This document shows, in pieces, positions 26,123 through 35,584 of a DNA stretch of 60,794 nucleotides. The stretch lies in assembly GCA_017541145.1 (NCBI GenBank), contig JAFXZT010000071.1, positions 1-60,794 on the forward strand, written 5' to 3'. A program made the position numbers and the translations under genes. Within the stretch, counting starts at the first letter, position 1. The number at the start of each line of letters is the position of its first letter. Source of the stretch: Bacteroidales bacterium (GTDB lineage: Bacteria; Bacteroidota; Bacteroidia; Bacteroidales; UBA3824). The notes below the pieces were generated by a model. The model was given only the letters and a program-made list of their open reading frames with translations, was not told the origin of the DNA and did not search any database.

Positions 26123-26980
26123 ATGACACGAAGAATTTCATTATTACTATTTCTGCTGATGATTTCGCTAAGCGGATTCTCGCAGGAGAAAGTAGCGGGT
26201 GCCGATGCTATTCAAAAATTTTTGAAAACTACCACATGTGTAGTTTTGGACAATAATATCTTTGACAGCTACAATTCGGCAATAAAAAAAGCTGTAAAAG
26301 AATCTTGGACAATTACGCCGGTAGAATTTGTTAGTCAAGAAGATTTCAATCAACGAAAATTTGACGACAAATATTCATTTCTTATGATTACCAAGGATTA
26401 TTACAAAGATGATGCTGACAAAATGAGTTACAAATTTATATCAGTATTGCTTGGCGGCAAATACGGAGCAGTTTATCACATGCCTACATTGGCAAGTTTT
26501 CCGCTTTCGTATTACGAAAATGCTGATTATGAGTTTTATAACTACAAGTTTGGACCGATTGTAAAATTCTTGCAGAATCATATCAATCTTACAAAATCTG
26601 ATCCGTCGCTCACCGAGAAAAACATCATTCTGTATTACAACAAGAATGTGAGTGCCTTGGGTTCAAAAACTTTGTATGTTGTAAAATCAGATTTGGCAAG
26701 CGATGTCAACACCGAAGCCAAAGTAAAAGAGAATTACAGTAAACCTTTCAAAATCGTGGCAGAACACGAAGATCTTGAAGAAGTTATCGACGAAGGTGAT
26801 AATAATACAGTTTTTGTACACAAAGTAGGACCTCCAAAGGGCAGTCCGCGAGTAGCAAGATGTTTCAACATCGTGATGGGTGTAGACGGCAAAATCTATT
26901 ATTTTGATTTTCATAAGATTTCCGGCAAATCACCGGACGGATTTTTGAAATCGGATTTCAAGAAACTTGCAAAACAATAA
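26123..26980 (+). CDS. Secreted hypothetical protein
   Basis: 285 residues with a signal peptide (MTRRISLLLFLLMISLSGFS-Q). I do not recognise the mature domain. It is Lys/Asp/Tyr-rich, with a predicted alpha/beta pattern (TTTCVVLDNNIF; YSFLMITKDYY; IILYYNKN; TLYVVKSDL). It has no cysteine cluster, no sorting domain at the C-terminus and no membrane helix beyond the signal, so it is probably periplasmic. It lies 29 bp downstream of another secreted hypothetical and is followed by a 458-bp non-coding region with a foldback element. Confidence 0.75.
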   Translation: MTRRISLLLFLLMISLSGFSQEKVAGADAIQKFLKTTTCVVLDNNIFDSYNSAIKKAVKESWTITPVEFVSQEDFNQRKFDDKYSFLMITKDYYKDDADKMSYKFISVLLGGKYGAVYHMPTLASFPLSYYENADYEFYNYKFGPIVKFLQNHINLTKSDPSLTEKNIILYYNKNVSALGSKTLYVVKSDLASDVNTEAKVKENYSKPFKIVAEHEDLEEVIDEGDNNTVFVHKVGPPKGSPRVARCFNIVMGVDGKIYYFDFHKISGKSPDGFLKSDFKKLAKQ

Positions 26981-27011
26981 AATTTTCTCAAGTTTCGCGA
27001 ATAAAATTTTT

Positions 27012-27294
27012 CAACGGATAAAATGAATTAACTCAACTTTTGCAAGTAAGTTGTTTTATTTATCACCGAATTAAACTAATTACACAAATATTAGCAATGC
27101 GAATAAACATCATTTTCTATGAAACTGATGTTTTGCCAACTAATTCTTGCAGAACACTTTCTGAAACTTATTAGTGAATTAGTAAAAATAAAAACAATTT
27201 GTTGATTTTATTGATTTTTATTTGTCTATATTTGTTTGATTAGGTGATAAAAATTACTTGCGAAAGTGAGTTTATTAATTTGTTTTATCCGTTG
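27012..27294. mobile_element. 283-bp foldback (MITE-like) element
   Basis: Long imperfect inverted repeats of about 60-65 bp. The left arm 27012-27076 starts CAACGGATAAAA, continues AATTAA, CTCAACTTTTGCAAGTAA, TTATCACC, and ends AATTAAAC. The right arm 27234-27294, read in reverse complement, has the same blocks in the same order (CAACGGATAAAA, AATTAA, CTCACTTTCGCAAGTAA, TTATCACC, AATCAAAC). The 157-bp centre has no ORF. Arms end abruptly, as expected for terminal repeats; no clear target-site duplication. It fills most of the gap before frr. Confidence 0.65.
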
Positions 27295-27394
27295 TTCAAA
27301 ATAAATTTGAAGGAGTGAAATAAATTGGAGAGAGGTTTTTGGAAATAAAATGAATTATTTTTTATAAAAACTTTTATAACCCAAAATTATCATA

Positions 27395-27402
27395 TATATT
27401 TG
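27395..27402 (+). promoter_or_regulatory. -7 promoter box (TATATTTG) for frr
   Basis: Exact TAnnTTTG 36 bp upstream of the frr ATG, with a TTTT (27372-27375) 19 bp upstream standing in for the -33. Confidence 0.55.
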
Positions 27403-27438
27403 TGAAATTTTAGAAACAAACATAAATAAGATTTTTAA

Positions 27439-28002
27439 ATGAACGAAGAAGCGCAATTATACATTGACGATGCTGAAGAGAAAATGAAAGGAGCTGTTTC
27501 ACACTACGAAACAGAACTTACAAAGGTACGCGCCGGCAAGGCATCACCTTCACTTTTGGCAGATATCAAGGTTGACTATTATGGAACAGAAACTCCTTTG
27601 AATCAGGTTGCTAATGTAGGAACTACAGATGCAAGAACAATAGTAGTACAGCCATGGGAAAAAAACATGCTCCCGAAAATTGAGAAAGAAATTCTCAAAG
27701 CTAATCTTGGTCTTACACCGATTAACAATGGTGAAATCATTCGTATTGTAATTCCGGCTTTGACTGAGGAGCGCAGAAAACAGCTCGTTAAGCAAGTAAA
27801 ATCTGAAGGTGAAAACGCTAAGGTTGCTATCCGTAACGTAAGAAAGGATGCAAACAACTCTCTCAAACAGCTTGAAAAAGATGTTATTACCGAGGATGAA
27901 TCCAAGGAAGGTCAGGATCTTGTTCAAAAGCTTACTGACAAATATGTTGCTCAAATTGATAAGATTTGTGAAGCTAAAGAAGCAGAAATCTTGACAGTAT
28001 AA
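27439..28002 (+). CDS. frr: Ribosome recycling factor
   Basis: With EF-G it splits the post-termination ribosome so subunits can be reused. It has 187 residues, the standard length. The conserved features are the N-terminal helix ending KVRAGKASPSLL (about 29-40), the domain II segment GTETPLNQVANV, and the PWEKNMLPKIEKEI stretch. The long C-terminal helical hairpin includes LTEERRKQLVK and ends near DKICEAKEAEI. It is monocistronic here; pyrH, its usual neighbour, is 7 kb away on the other strand. Confidence 0.98.
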   Translation: MNEEAQLYIDDAEEKMKGAVSHYETELTKVRAGKASPSLLADIKVDYYGTETPLNQVANVGTTDARTIVVQPWEKNMLPKIEKEILKANLGLTPINNGEIIRIVIPALTEERRKQLVKQVKSEGENAKVAIRNVRKDANNSLKQLEKDVITEDESKEGQDLVQKLTDKYVAQIDKICEAKEAEILTV

Positions 28003-28029
28003 CAATTTCTTAAAAAAATATTTATGGAA

Positions 28030-28057
28030 AAGGCCTGTATTTTCGCAGGCTTTTTTT
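28030..28057 (+). terminator. Terminator of frr
   Basis: GCCTG (28033-28037) pairs with CAGGC (28046-28050), extended by A-T pairs, and is followed by seven T. Confidence 0.8.
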
Positions 28058-28064
28058 ATTTTTG
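28057..28064 (+). promoter_or_regulatory. Possible -7 box (TATTTTTG) for the Y_Y_Y-SpoIIE sensor
   Basis: Matches TAnnTTTG 32 bp before the ATG, but it overlaps the end of the frr terminator T-tract and has no -33, so it may be chance. Confidence 0.3.
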
Positions 28065-28096
28065 CTATTGTGTTTATTGTTGAAATTTGAATTTAA

Positions 28097-31000
28097 ATGA
28101 ACTCGTTTGCTAAAAAGATTATAGTATTGATTGTCACTTTGTTGTTGACACGCTATACTTTTGCTCAATCCGAAGGTCTCATGCAAGAAAATTCTTACGT
28201 GAAATCTTTCGGTCGTGATGAGTTCAATGTTACAATTCAGTTTTATTCTGTCGGCGAAGATTCCAACGGATGTATTATTGCCGGAACTTCTGTCGGTTTG
28301 TATTTGATGGATTCCAACGGATTTAATACTTATTATACAGAAAGCGGTACGCAATTCAATAATTTTCGCGTAGATAAGTATCACAATATTTTTATTCTTG
28401 GCGATGTTGAAATCGGATATTTCAAACCTTATGACAATGGTAATTTTGATTTTGTTTCGCTTCGTGACGATGTTGATGTTGTCATTACTGATTTTATAGA
28501 TTTACAAATCAAAGATGATTTTGTCTATTATATCGCAAAAAATGCAATTTATGTTTACGATTATCACAGTTTCAGAAAAGTACCGGTAGAGGGTATTGTA
28601 AAATCTGTAGCGTTCGGAAATTGTTGCTGTCTTCTTAGTTCTGAGGGTAACTTGTATTCTTTCAACGGATTCAAGTGTGATTATATTTGCAATCTTTCCA
28701 AAGCAGGTTTTGACATCCAACGTGTTAATTTCTTGAATCTCGAAGATACAACTCTTTGTATTACAGATAATAATCTCACATGTTTGCTACATCCTTACGA
28801 TTTGGTAAACGGTGAAATTAATATACATGAAAAGCCGTTTCCAAATTTTATACGAGTTGGAAATTCTCAGACCGTGATTTCCGGTATGGCGTATGATCCT
28901 GTTTTGAAACGTATTGCAGTATCTTCCAATCATGGAATTTGGATTTTTTCTTATAAGGGAGATGAAGTACGTCCTATAAATTATTCATCAGGACTGCCAT
29001 TATTAGATGTTCGTAAGGTATTTTTTGATTCCAAGCATAATCTTTGGGCTGTGCTTAGCAATTATCTTGCAAAAATAGATATTAATTCTGCATTGGTTTA
29101 TTACAAAGAGCGTCAAGGAGTGTTTGGCGAGGTATTAAATTTTGCACATATCGACGGAAATTATTATTGTGGCTCGTTCAACGGATTGAGCAAAGCCATT
29201 GTAGATCATCATTCTCCGGGTTTTCAAACACATTTTTACAAAATAGAATTTGACAAAGCTGTAAATGCCAATCCGTGTTGGTCGGTAGTAAGTTTTGAAG
29301 GAGAGGTACTTGCTTGTACTACAGATGGTTTGTATCAAGTAGAAGGTCTCAAAGCACGACGTTTGGTTGGCGGCGTAAAGATGTATAATTGTATTTCTTC
29401 ACCCAAATATCCCGGTAAATTATTCATAACTTCAGCTAAAGGTTTGATTATTGCTGATTATAAACATGTTAATCACAATATTGAAATTACCAATTACCAT
29501 TTTATGAAAGGTTTTGATTATCCTGTAAAAGGTATAAAAATCGATAAACGTGGCAATTTGTGGGTATCATCTATTTTTGATGGATTGTTTTATATCGTTG
29601 GCAAAGATCCGAATTTTGACAAATATTCGTATGTTACTATTTCTAATAATTTAGGATTGAAGTGGATACGTCAATTGGTTTTCAATTTTGATAATGATAA
29701 GTTCAATGTTTTGGAGTACAGATATTATCATAGCGAATTGCCTGAGCGTGAAGATTTTTTTGCAAACGAAATTAATTTTGTTCCGGATTCGGCTTTGATG
29801 GATTATACGTATTTCCTTAATTTGGATTCTACAAATGATATCGTAATCAAAGACGGTAACAGCTTGTATTTAGCAGAACAAATTGAAGAAAATAAGTATA
29901 AATTTGATACCATAATACTCAAAGATCGTATTCGTGATATTTTGCAAATTACACGAAAAGATTCATTGCTGTATTTGGCTACAGGACAGGGACTTATAAA
30001 ATATAATCTTAATCATTCAAAAACAGAATTGCCGGAGTGTCAACCTTTTGACGTGATAATTACCAATGTAAATTCCTTTGATTCAATACTTTTCAGAGGT
30101 TATAAATATTTTTCAAAAGGAGAACGGCATTTATATTCCGGCAGAGACGGCGAACCGGTTGTGTTAGGCAGTAATTATTCTTCGTTGAAATTTTCATACG
30201 CATCTGCTTCCTTAGAATGTCTTGATTTGATGAAATACAGTTTTTATCTTGAGGGTTATGATACTGCATGGTCAAAATATACAACGAATACATCTCATGA
30301 TTATCTCAATTTGCCGCCTGGAACATATACATTTCATGTTAGAGCAAAAAATAGTGCGGGCGTTGTAAGTTCGGAAGCGGAATTTATTTTTACAATAAAA
30401 ACTGCTTGGTACCTTACATGGTGGGCAATTTCGATTGATGCAATTATTGTTTTCTTGATTGTATATTTGGGTTTCAGATTGAAAACCAGAAGTTTGCATC
30501 GTGAAAATGTAAAATTGGAACGATTGGCATCCGAACGTAATTTTGAGATTATCCGTCAAAACGAGAAACTCAGATTGTTGTCGCTTGTGGCTTCCAAGAC
30601 AGCAAACTGTATCATAATTTTGGAACCCAACGGAATAATTAAATATGTAAATCATTCATTTCAAAATATTTACGGTTACAGCCTTGATTCTTTTAAACAG
30701 AAATTCGGCAATAACTATTTTGAAGAAGAACTTATAAATAATTCGGAACATTCTGATATTATTCAGAAACTTATCGATTCAAAAGAATCTTATTCGTTTG
30801 AAAATTTCCATACGAGTGAATCTTTGGGAAAAATTTGGGTTCAAACCATAGTTGACCCTGTTTTTGACCGTCATGGAGAACTTTGTAATTGGATTATCAA
30901 CGAAACTGATATCACGCAATTGAAAAAAGCTGACCAAGAAGTATTGCTTCAGACTAAGGCACTTACAGAAGCTTACATGGATTTGTCAGAACGCAAAGCC

Positions 31001-31849
31001 CAAATCGAATTTCAAAAACGTCAATTGTTGATTATTAATGAGCGTTTGGATACGGGATTCAAACAGATTCACCGTCAGAACATGACGATAAAAGATTCAA
31101 TTCGTTATGCTCAGAGCATTCAGACTTCAATTTTGCCGTTGGATAAAGAAATTTCGGAATTTTTGGACTTTTTCATTATTTATTTGCCGAAAGATATAGT
31201 CAGCGGAGATTTCTACATGTACGAAAAATTGTCGGACGATTCGTTTATTACAATTGTTGCCGATTGTACAGGTCACGGAGTTCCGGGTGCATTTATGAGT
31301 TTGATTGGTTATAATATTTTGTCACAAATAATTAAAATTCAGAACATTACCGATCCGGTTGGAATTTTGGAAATCCTTAGTAGAAAACTTATCGAAGTAT
31401 TAAAACAAAATGAGGAACAGAATTCTGACGGTATGGATATTTCTATTTGCCGTTTGGACAAAAATGGTGATTCTTACGATGTATCTTTCTCTGGTACAAG
31501 ATGTTCAATTTATCTTTATAGCAAAGCTGAAAGTAAACTTCAGCGTATAAAAGGATCGCAACGTCAAATCGGTTGGGGAACTGAGTTTACCAAGATTCAT
31601 CAATTTGTGTTACATCAATTTAAGTTGACAAAAGATGATTTTATAGTGATGCTCAGTGACGGACTTATCGATCAAAGTAACGACAATAGAAGGCGTTTCG
31701 GTTCAGAGCGTTTTTCTGAATTTTTGGCTTTAAATTCACAGGTTTCGATGCCTCAGATGGGTAAAAATCTTGGTAAAACATTGGATCAATTTATGAACGG
31801 ATCGCCTCAGCGCGACGACATCACTGTTTTCGGTTTTAAAATTAAGTAA
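28097..31849 (+). CDS. Membrane sensor: beta-propeller, Y_Y_Y, PAS and SpoIIE phosphatase
   Basis: 1250-residue receptor. A signal peptide (1-23, ending TFAQ) is followed by a long periplasmic region of about 660 residues with Reg_prop-like propeller repeats (for example IDKRGNLWVSSIFDGLFYI). A Y_Y_Y domain follows (688-760; YSFYLEGYDTAWSKYT and LPPGTYTFHVRAKN), then a membrane helix (about 773-795), PAS (828-945), a coiled coil, and SpoIIE/PP2C (1015-1250). The phosphatase metal motifs are intact: SGDFYM, DCTGHG, LSDGLIDQ and QRDDIT. It looks like a hybrid two-component receptor with the kinase replaced by a phosphatase. The next gene starts 3 bp after the stop. Confidence 0.88.
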   Translation: MNSFAKKIIVLIVTLLLTRYTFAQSEGLMQENSYVKSFGRDEFNVTIQFYSVGEDSNGCIIAGTSVGLYLMDSNGFNTYYTESGTQFNNFRVDKYHNIFILGDVEIGYFKPYDNGNFDFVSLRDDVDVVITDFIDLQIKDDFVYYIAKNAIYVYDYHSFRKVPVEGIVKSVAFGNCCCLLSSEGNLYSFNGFKCDYICNLSKAGFDIQRVNFLNLEDTTLCITDNNLTCLLHPYDLVNGEINIHEKPFPNFIRVGNSQTVISGMAYDPVLKRIAVSSNHGIWIFSYKGDEVRPINYSSGLPLLDVRKVFFDSKHNLWAVLSNYLAKIDINSALVYYKERQGVFGEVLNFAHIDGNYYCGSFNGLSKAIVDHHSPGFQTHFYKIEFDKAVNANPCWSVVSFEGEVLACTTDGLYQVEGLKARRLVGGVKMYNCISSPKYPGKLFITSAKGLIIADYKHVNHNIEITNYHFMKGFDYPVKGIKIDKRGNLWVSSIFDGLFYIVGKDPNFDKYSYVTISNNLGLKWIRQLVFNFDNDKFNVLEYRYYHSELPEREDFFANEINFVPDSALMDYTYFLNLDSTNDIVIKDGNSLYLAEQIEENKYKFDTIILKDRIRDILQITRKDSLLYLATGQGLIKYNLNHSKTELPECQPFDVIITNVNSFDSILFRGYKYFSKGERHLYSGRDGEPVVLGSNYSSLKFSYASASLECLDLMKYSFYLEGYDTAWSKYTTNTSHDYLNLPPGTYTFHVRAKNSAGVVSSEAEFIFTIKTAWYLTWWAISIDAIIVFLIVYLGFRLKTRSLHRENVKLERLASERNFEIIRQNEKLRLLSLVASKTANCIIILEPNGIIKYVNHSFQNIYGYSLDSFKQKFGNNYFEEELINNSEHSDIIQKLIDSKESYSFENFHTSESLGKIWVQTIVDPVFDRHGELCNWIINETDITQLKKADQEVLLQTKALTEAYMDLSERKAQIEFQKRQLLIINERLDTGFKQIHRQNMTIKDSIRYAQSIQTSILPLDKEISEFLDFFIIYLPKDIVSGDFYMYEKLSDDSFITIVADCTGHGVPGAFMSLIGYNILSQIIKIQNITDPVGILEILSRKLIEVLKQNEEQNSDGMDISICRLDKNGDSYDVSFSGTRCSIYLYSKAESKLQRIKGSQRQIGWGTEFTKIHQFVLHQFKLTKDDFIVMLSDGLIDQSNDNRRRFGSERFSEFLALNSQVSMPQMGKNLGKTLDQFMNGSPQRDDITVFGFKIK

Positions 31850-31852
31850 AGA

Positions 31853-33667
31853 ATGGAACTTTTATCTCCTGCTAAAAATCTTGAAATAGGAATTGCTGCA
31901 ATTAATTGCGGTGCTGACGCTGTTTATATCGGAGCATCGGATTTTGGTGCAAGAAAATCTGCGTCAAATTCGGTTGCTGATATCGAAAAGTTGGTAAATT
32001 ATGCACATTTTTACGGTTCAAAAGTGTTTGTAACTTTTAATACTATTCTGTATGACAACGAGTTGCAGACTGCTGAAAAATTGATTTGGGATTTATACAA
32101 TGTCGGAGTTGATGCCTTGATTATTCAGGATTTGGGAATTTTGGAGATGAATATCCCGCCGATAGAACTTCATGCAAGTACTCAAATGCATAATTACGAC
32201 ATCCGCAGAATAAAATTCTTTGATGATTTGGGATTTAAGAGAATTGTTTTAGCAAGAGAATGTTCTTTGGAAAAAATTCGAGAAGTAAGAAAATCAATCA
32301 AAGCCGAAATTGAATGTTTTGTTCACGGAGCATTGTGCGTAAGTCTTTCGGGACAGTGTTACATGTCGGCAAAAATTGGCGGTCGCTCTGCAAATCGTGG
32401 CGAATGTGCACAGGCTTGCAGATTGAAATATTCACTTTTGAACATCGATAATAAACTTTTGATAAAAGATTCTTACTTGCTTTCACTCAAGGATTTCGCT
32501 CTTTACGAACATCTCAAACAAATGATGAATGCCGGCGTAAATTCTTTGAAAATCGAAGGCCGTTTGAAAGATGTTTCATACGTTTCGGATGTTACAGCTT
32601 TTTATCGCAAAGCCATTGATTCTATGCTTGAAAATCAAAAGAAAGATTCTTCCGGAAAATGTTTTTATGATTTTGAACCGGATGTTAATAAGGTTTTCAA
32701 TCGTGGTTTTACAAAATATTTTTTCTTGCCGGAAGTCGGTAAAATGGCAAATTTCGTTTCGCCTAAGTCGATGGGAGAGTATTTGGGTAAGTTAACGAGT
32801 AAAAAAGGTAACTTGTTGACAATTAACACCAAAAGTAAACTTTCAAATGGCGACGGGATGTGTTTTATAAAAAATAATCAGCTCTTCGGCTTTCGGGCAG
32901 ACAAAGTGAGCGGCAATTTGGTGGAAGCCAATACCGATAAGAATCTTACTGTCGGTACTGAAATTTACAGAAATCTTGATACTGAATTTCAGAAAAAAAT
33001 CGAACATTCCAAAACTTTAAGAAAAGTTGGTTTGGATCTGAAATTGAATCTTTGTCGCGAAGATTTTTCTGTAGAAATTACCGACGAAGATAATCTTTCT
33101 GTAAAAATGGCTGTCCCTTTTGAGTTTCAACTCGCCAAAGATTCGGCAAAATCTCTCGAAAATATCCGTCAAAATCTTCTGAAAGTTGGTGATAAGTTTT
33201 ATGTAAGAGATGTTGAAACCGAAATAAAAAACAGCGAAGAAGTTCCGTTTATTCCAAATTCTGTAATTTCGGAATTGAGGAGAAATTTGTTGGAAAAATT
33301 GTCAGAAATTCGTCTTAAACATTTTGTACGTCGTGATTCAGAAAAGCCGCAACATCCTGATTTAAAATACTTTTTGCAATCAGGTGATTACAAGTTGAAT
33401 GTTGCAAACAAATTGGCAAAACAATTTTATGAAAAGCACGGTTGTGAGGTGAAACAATCTGCTTTCGAATTGCTTAAAGATAATCGCAAGCAAGAGGTGA
33501 TGACAACAAAATATTGTATCCGTCGCGAACTCGGATTTTGTCTGAAAACCAATCCGGATGTACCTCAAGAATGGAAATCAGACAAATTCGAATTGCAAGG
33601 TCCTTACGAAAATTTTGTTTTGAAATTCGATTGTAAGGATTGTGTTATGAGAATTTATTCAAAGTAG
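31853..33667 (+). CDS. U32 family protein (RlhA/TrhP-like RNA hydroxylation)
   Basis: 604-residue member of family U32. Although named peptidases, E. coli homologues RlhA and TrhP act in hydroxylation of 23S rRNA C2501 and tRNA U34. The N-terminal barrel starts MELLSPAKNLEIGIAAINCGADAVYIG. The signature FVHGALCVSLSGQCYMS lies at about 159-175, followed by NRGECAQACR; these cysteines are the conserved set thought to hold a metal cluster. SLKIEGRLKD follows. The C-terminal 300 residues match the longer RlhA-like form; TrhP-type proteins are nearer 450. It starts 3 bp after the sensor gene, so it shares its transcript, and converges on the Ldh gene 4 bp from its stop. Confidence 0.88.
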   Translation: MELLSPAKNLEIGIAAINCGADAVYIGASDFGARKSASNSVADIEKLVNYAHFYGSKVFVTFNTILYDNELQTAEKLIWDLYNVGVDALIIQDLGILEMNIPPIELHASTQMHNYDIRRIKFFDDLGFKRIVLARECSLEKIREVRKSIKAEIECFVHGALCVSLSGQCYMSAKIGGRSANRGECAQACRLKYSLLNIDNKLLIKDSYLLSLKDFALYEHLKQMMNAGVNSLKIEGRLKDVSYVSDVTAFYRKAIDSMLENQKKDSSGKCFYDFEPDVNKVFNRGFTKYFFLPEVGKMANFVSPKSMGEYLGKLTSKKGNLLTINTKSKLSNGDGMCFIKNNQLFGFRADKVSGNLVEANTDKNLTVGTEIYRNLDTEFQKKIEHSKTLRKVGLDLKLNLCREDFSVEITDEDNLSVKMAVPFEFQLAKDSAKSLENIRQNLLKVGDKFYVRDVETEIKNSEEVPFIPNSVISELRRNLLEKLSEIRLKHFVRRDSEKPQHPDLKYFLQSGDYKLNVANKLAKQFYEKHGCEVKQSAFELLKDNRKQEVMTTKYCIRRELGFCLKTNPDVPQEWKSDKFELQGPYENFVLKFDCKDCVMRIYSK

Positions 33668-33671
33668 AAAA

Positions 33672-34712
33672 TTATTTGGAAATCAATGCGTTACCGAATT
33701 CTTCGGTAATTGCCAAAAATTCTTTCCAAACATTTTCTTCAATTGGAATACCTTCTTTTTTTCTTTTAGCCATTGCGAATTTTTCAGGATCACCGGGCAC
33801 CATAACTGTTTTACCTTCAAGAGGTTTCAAGTTCCTGATTGTTTCGCAAAGAGCTTTCATATTGTTGCTGAAAGTTTTTACGTTGGTGAATTTGCTGATG
33901 TCGATGGCTTGAAAGAAATGAGAAATACCGCGTTTTTTACTCATGTTGGAGCCGAACATCGGTTGCAAATCATGTCCGATGTTGCTGCCTGTCAACACGC
34001 TGCACAAAATTTCTACCATCATTCCCAATCCAAAGCCTTTGTAATCGCCGATAGGACGAACACATCTGGCTTTGAATGGGTCGGTGGTAAATTGTCCATT
34101 CTCGTCGTAAGCCAAACCATCTTCAAGTTTTTTGTTAGTTACCTTGTGATTTCTCACATAATTCCAACTAATTACCGATGTTGCCATATCCAAACAAAAA
34201 GGTTCTTCGCCTTCTATCGGACACGAGAAACAAATAGGATTTGTACCAAAAAATGGTTCAACCGCGTTGTGCGCTTTTACAAGAGAATTTGTATTAGTGT
34301 ATGCAAAACCAATCATATTGTGTTTTGCGGCATATTCAGTAAAAAAATTTGCTGCTCCAAAGTGAGAAGAGTTTTTTACTGCAACGATTCCAGTACCGTA
34401 TTTAGCTGCCATGTCAATACAAAAATCCATTGCAAATCTTCCGGCATGATGCCCAACCGCACCGTCTGCATCCAAAACTTTTGCACTACCGTTGTTTTTT
34501 ATTATTTTGAAATCCGGGTTTTTGTTAAGTCTTCCTAAACGGAAACCTTCCTCGTAATGAGGAAAAAGTGCCAAGCCGTGAGTATCAATTCCTTTTAATG
34601 ATGCTTCGGTGATGCTTTCTACCAAATTATTTGCAGAGTCCTGATTTACATGTAGTTTCAACAGAACATCTAACATAATATGCTTTAACTTTTCAGCATT
34701 AACGTATACCAT
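33672..34712 (-). CDS. Ldh-family NAD(P)-dependent oxidoreductase (malate/L-lactate/ureidoglycolate type)
   Basis: 346-residue member of the malate/lactate dehydrogenase family that lacks a Rossmann fold (AllD/ComC/YbiC/DpkA group). It uses NAD(P) to reduce 2-oxoacids or cyclic imines. The conserved ASLKGIDTHGLALFP (about 38-52) holds the catalytic His. KNSSHFGAANFFTEYA (near 112-127) and FFGTNPICFSCP complete the cofactor site, with GYKGFGLGMMVE-like DYKGFGLGMMVE later. The substrate cannot be decided. It is downstream of pyrH by 42 bp on the same strand; stops of this gene and the U32 gene are 4 bp apart. Confidence 0.88.
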   Translation of the reverse strand: MVYVNAEKLKHIMLDVLLKLHVNQDSANNLVESITEASLKGIDTHGLALFPHYEEGFRLGRLNKNPDFKIIKNNGSAKVLDADGAVGHHAGRFAMDFCIDMAAKYGTGIVAVKNSSHFGAANFFTEYAAKHNMIGFAYTNTNSLVKAHNAVEPFFGTNPICFSCPIEGEEPFCLDMATSVISWNYVRNHKVTNKKLEDGLAYDENGQFTTDPFKARCVRPIGDYKGFGLGMMVEILCSVLTGSNIGHDLQPMFGSNMSKKRGISHFFQAIDISKFTNVKTFSNNMKALCETIRNLKPLEGKTVMVPGDPEKFAMAKRKKEGIPIEENVWKEFLAITEEFGNALISK

Positions 34713-34754
34713 AATTTACTCTTATTAAAACTCTTCTTCCCTTTTTCTATGCAA

Positions 34755-35468
34755 TTATTTTACCAAAGTTCCTATTTTTTCGCCTTTTACTATTTTTTCT
34801 AGGTTACCTTTTTGGTTCATATCGAAAACCATAATCGGGAGATTGTTTTCCGAGCAAAGTGCAAATGCAGTTAAATCCATAACTTTCAACTTTCTTTGTA
34901 TAGTTTCGTCGAAAGTAATTTCATCAAATTTGGTTGCATTCGGATCTTTTTCAGGGTCAGCAGTATAAATTCCGTCAACACGAGTACCTTTCAACAATAC
35001 TTCAGCCTTGATTTCCAATCCTCTGAGAGCCGAAGCACTATCGGTTGTGAAATACGGATTTCCTGTACCGCCGGAGAAAACTACGATATAACCTTCTTCA
35101 AGAGCAGTGATTGCTCTGTTTTGAGAAAATCTTTCAGCGTAAGGTTCCATCAGTGTAGAAGTCAAGACTTTCGCTTTGCCGCCTAATTGCTGAATCATGC
35201 TTTGAATTGCAATAGCGTTGATTGTGGTTGCTAACATTCCCATGCTGTCCCCTTTTGCTCTGTCGATACCTTTTTTAGTTCCTTGAATTCCACGGAAGAT
35301 ATTTCCGCCGCCAACTACGATTCCTATTTGAACGCCTTGTTTGCTCAAATCGAGGATTTCTTGACAAAATGCTTCGAGAGTTTCTGCGTTGATACCGTAC
35401 TTATCTGCTCCGGCTAATGCTTCGCCGCTAAGTTTCAAGAGGATACGTTTGTATTTCAATTCGCTCAT
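34755..35468 (-). CDS. pyrH: Uridylate kinase (UMP kinase)
   Basis: Bacterial hexameric UMP kinase of the amino-acid-kinase fold; phosphorylates UMP to UDP and is feedback-controlled by UTP. Conserved segments: KYKRILLKLSGEALAG (5-20), VVGGGNIFRG (near 51-60), and the UMP-binding FSGGTGNPYFTTDSASALRG (about 132-151). The lid region VDGIYTADPEKDP follows. It is 237 residues, standard. A TAAATTTG -7 box lies 43 bp upstream. The start is firm: ATG followed by MSELKYKR. Confidence 0.97.
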   Translation of the reverse strand: MSELKYKRILLKLSGEALAGADKYGINAETLEAFCQEILDLSKQGVQIGIVVGGGNIFRGIQGTKKGIDRAKGDSMGMLATTINAIAIQSMIQQLGGKAKVLTSTLMEPYAERFSQNRAITALEEGYIVVFSGGTGNPYFTTDSASALRGLEIKAEVLLKGTRVDGIYTADPEKDPNATKFDEITFDETIQRKLKVMDLTAFALCSENNLPIMVFDMNQKGNLEKIVKGEKIGTLVK

Positions 35469-35510
35469 TGTATTTTTTTATTTTAGAATTAATGTGTAAT
35501 TTTACAATAC

Positions 35511-35518
35511 CAAATTTA
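35511..35518 (-). promoter_or_regulatory. -7 promoter box (TAAATTTG) for pyrH
   Basis: Exact TAnnTTTG on the minus strand, 43 bp upstream of the pyrH ATG. No clear -33. Confidence 0.5.
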
Positions 35519-35584
35519 TTAAAAATTATTGGGGCGAAAGTGATTTTCCCTCATTTTTTTACAGATTTTTTTTTTGACATTTTT

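Noticed and set aside
35468-35584. N-terminal extension of the aminotransferase-like protein from an ATG at 35468
   Set aside because: It runs back through the pyrH promoter and overlaps the pyrH start codon; the 39 extra residues do not resemble the family.
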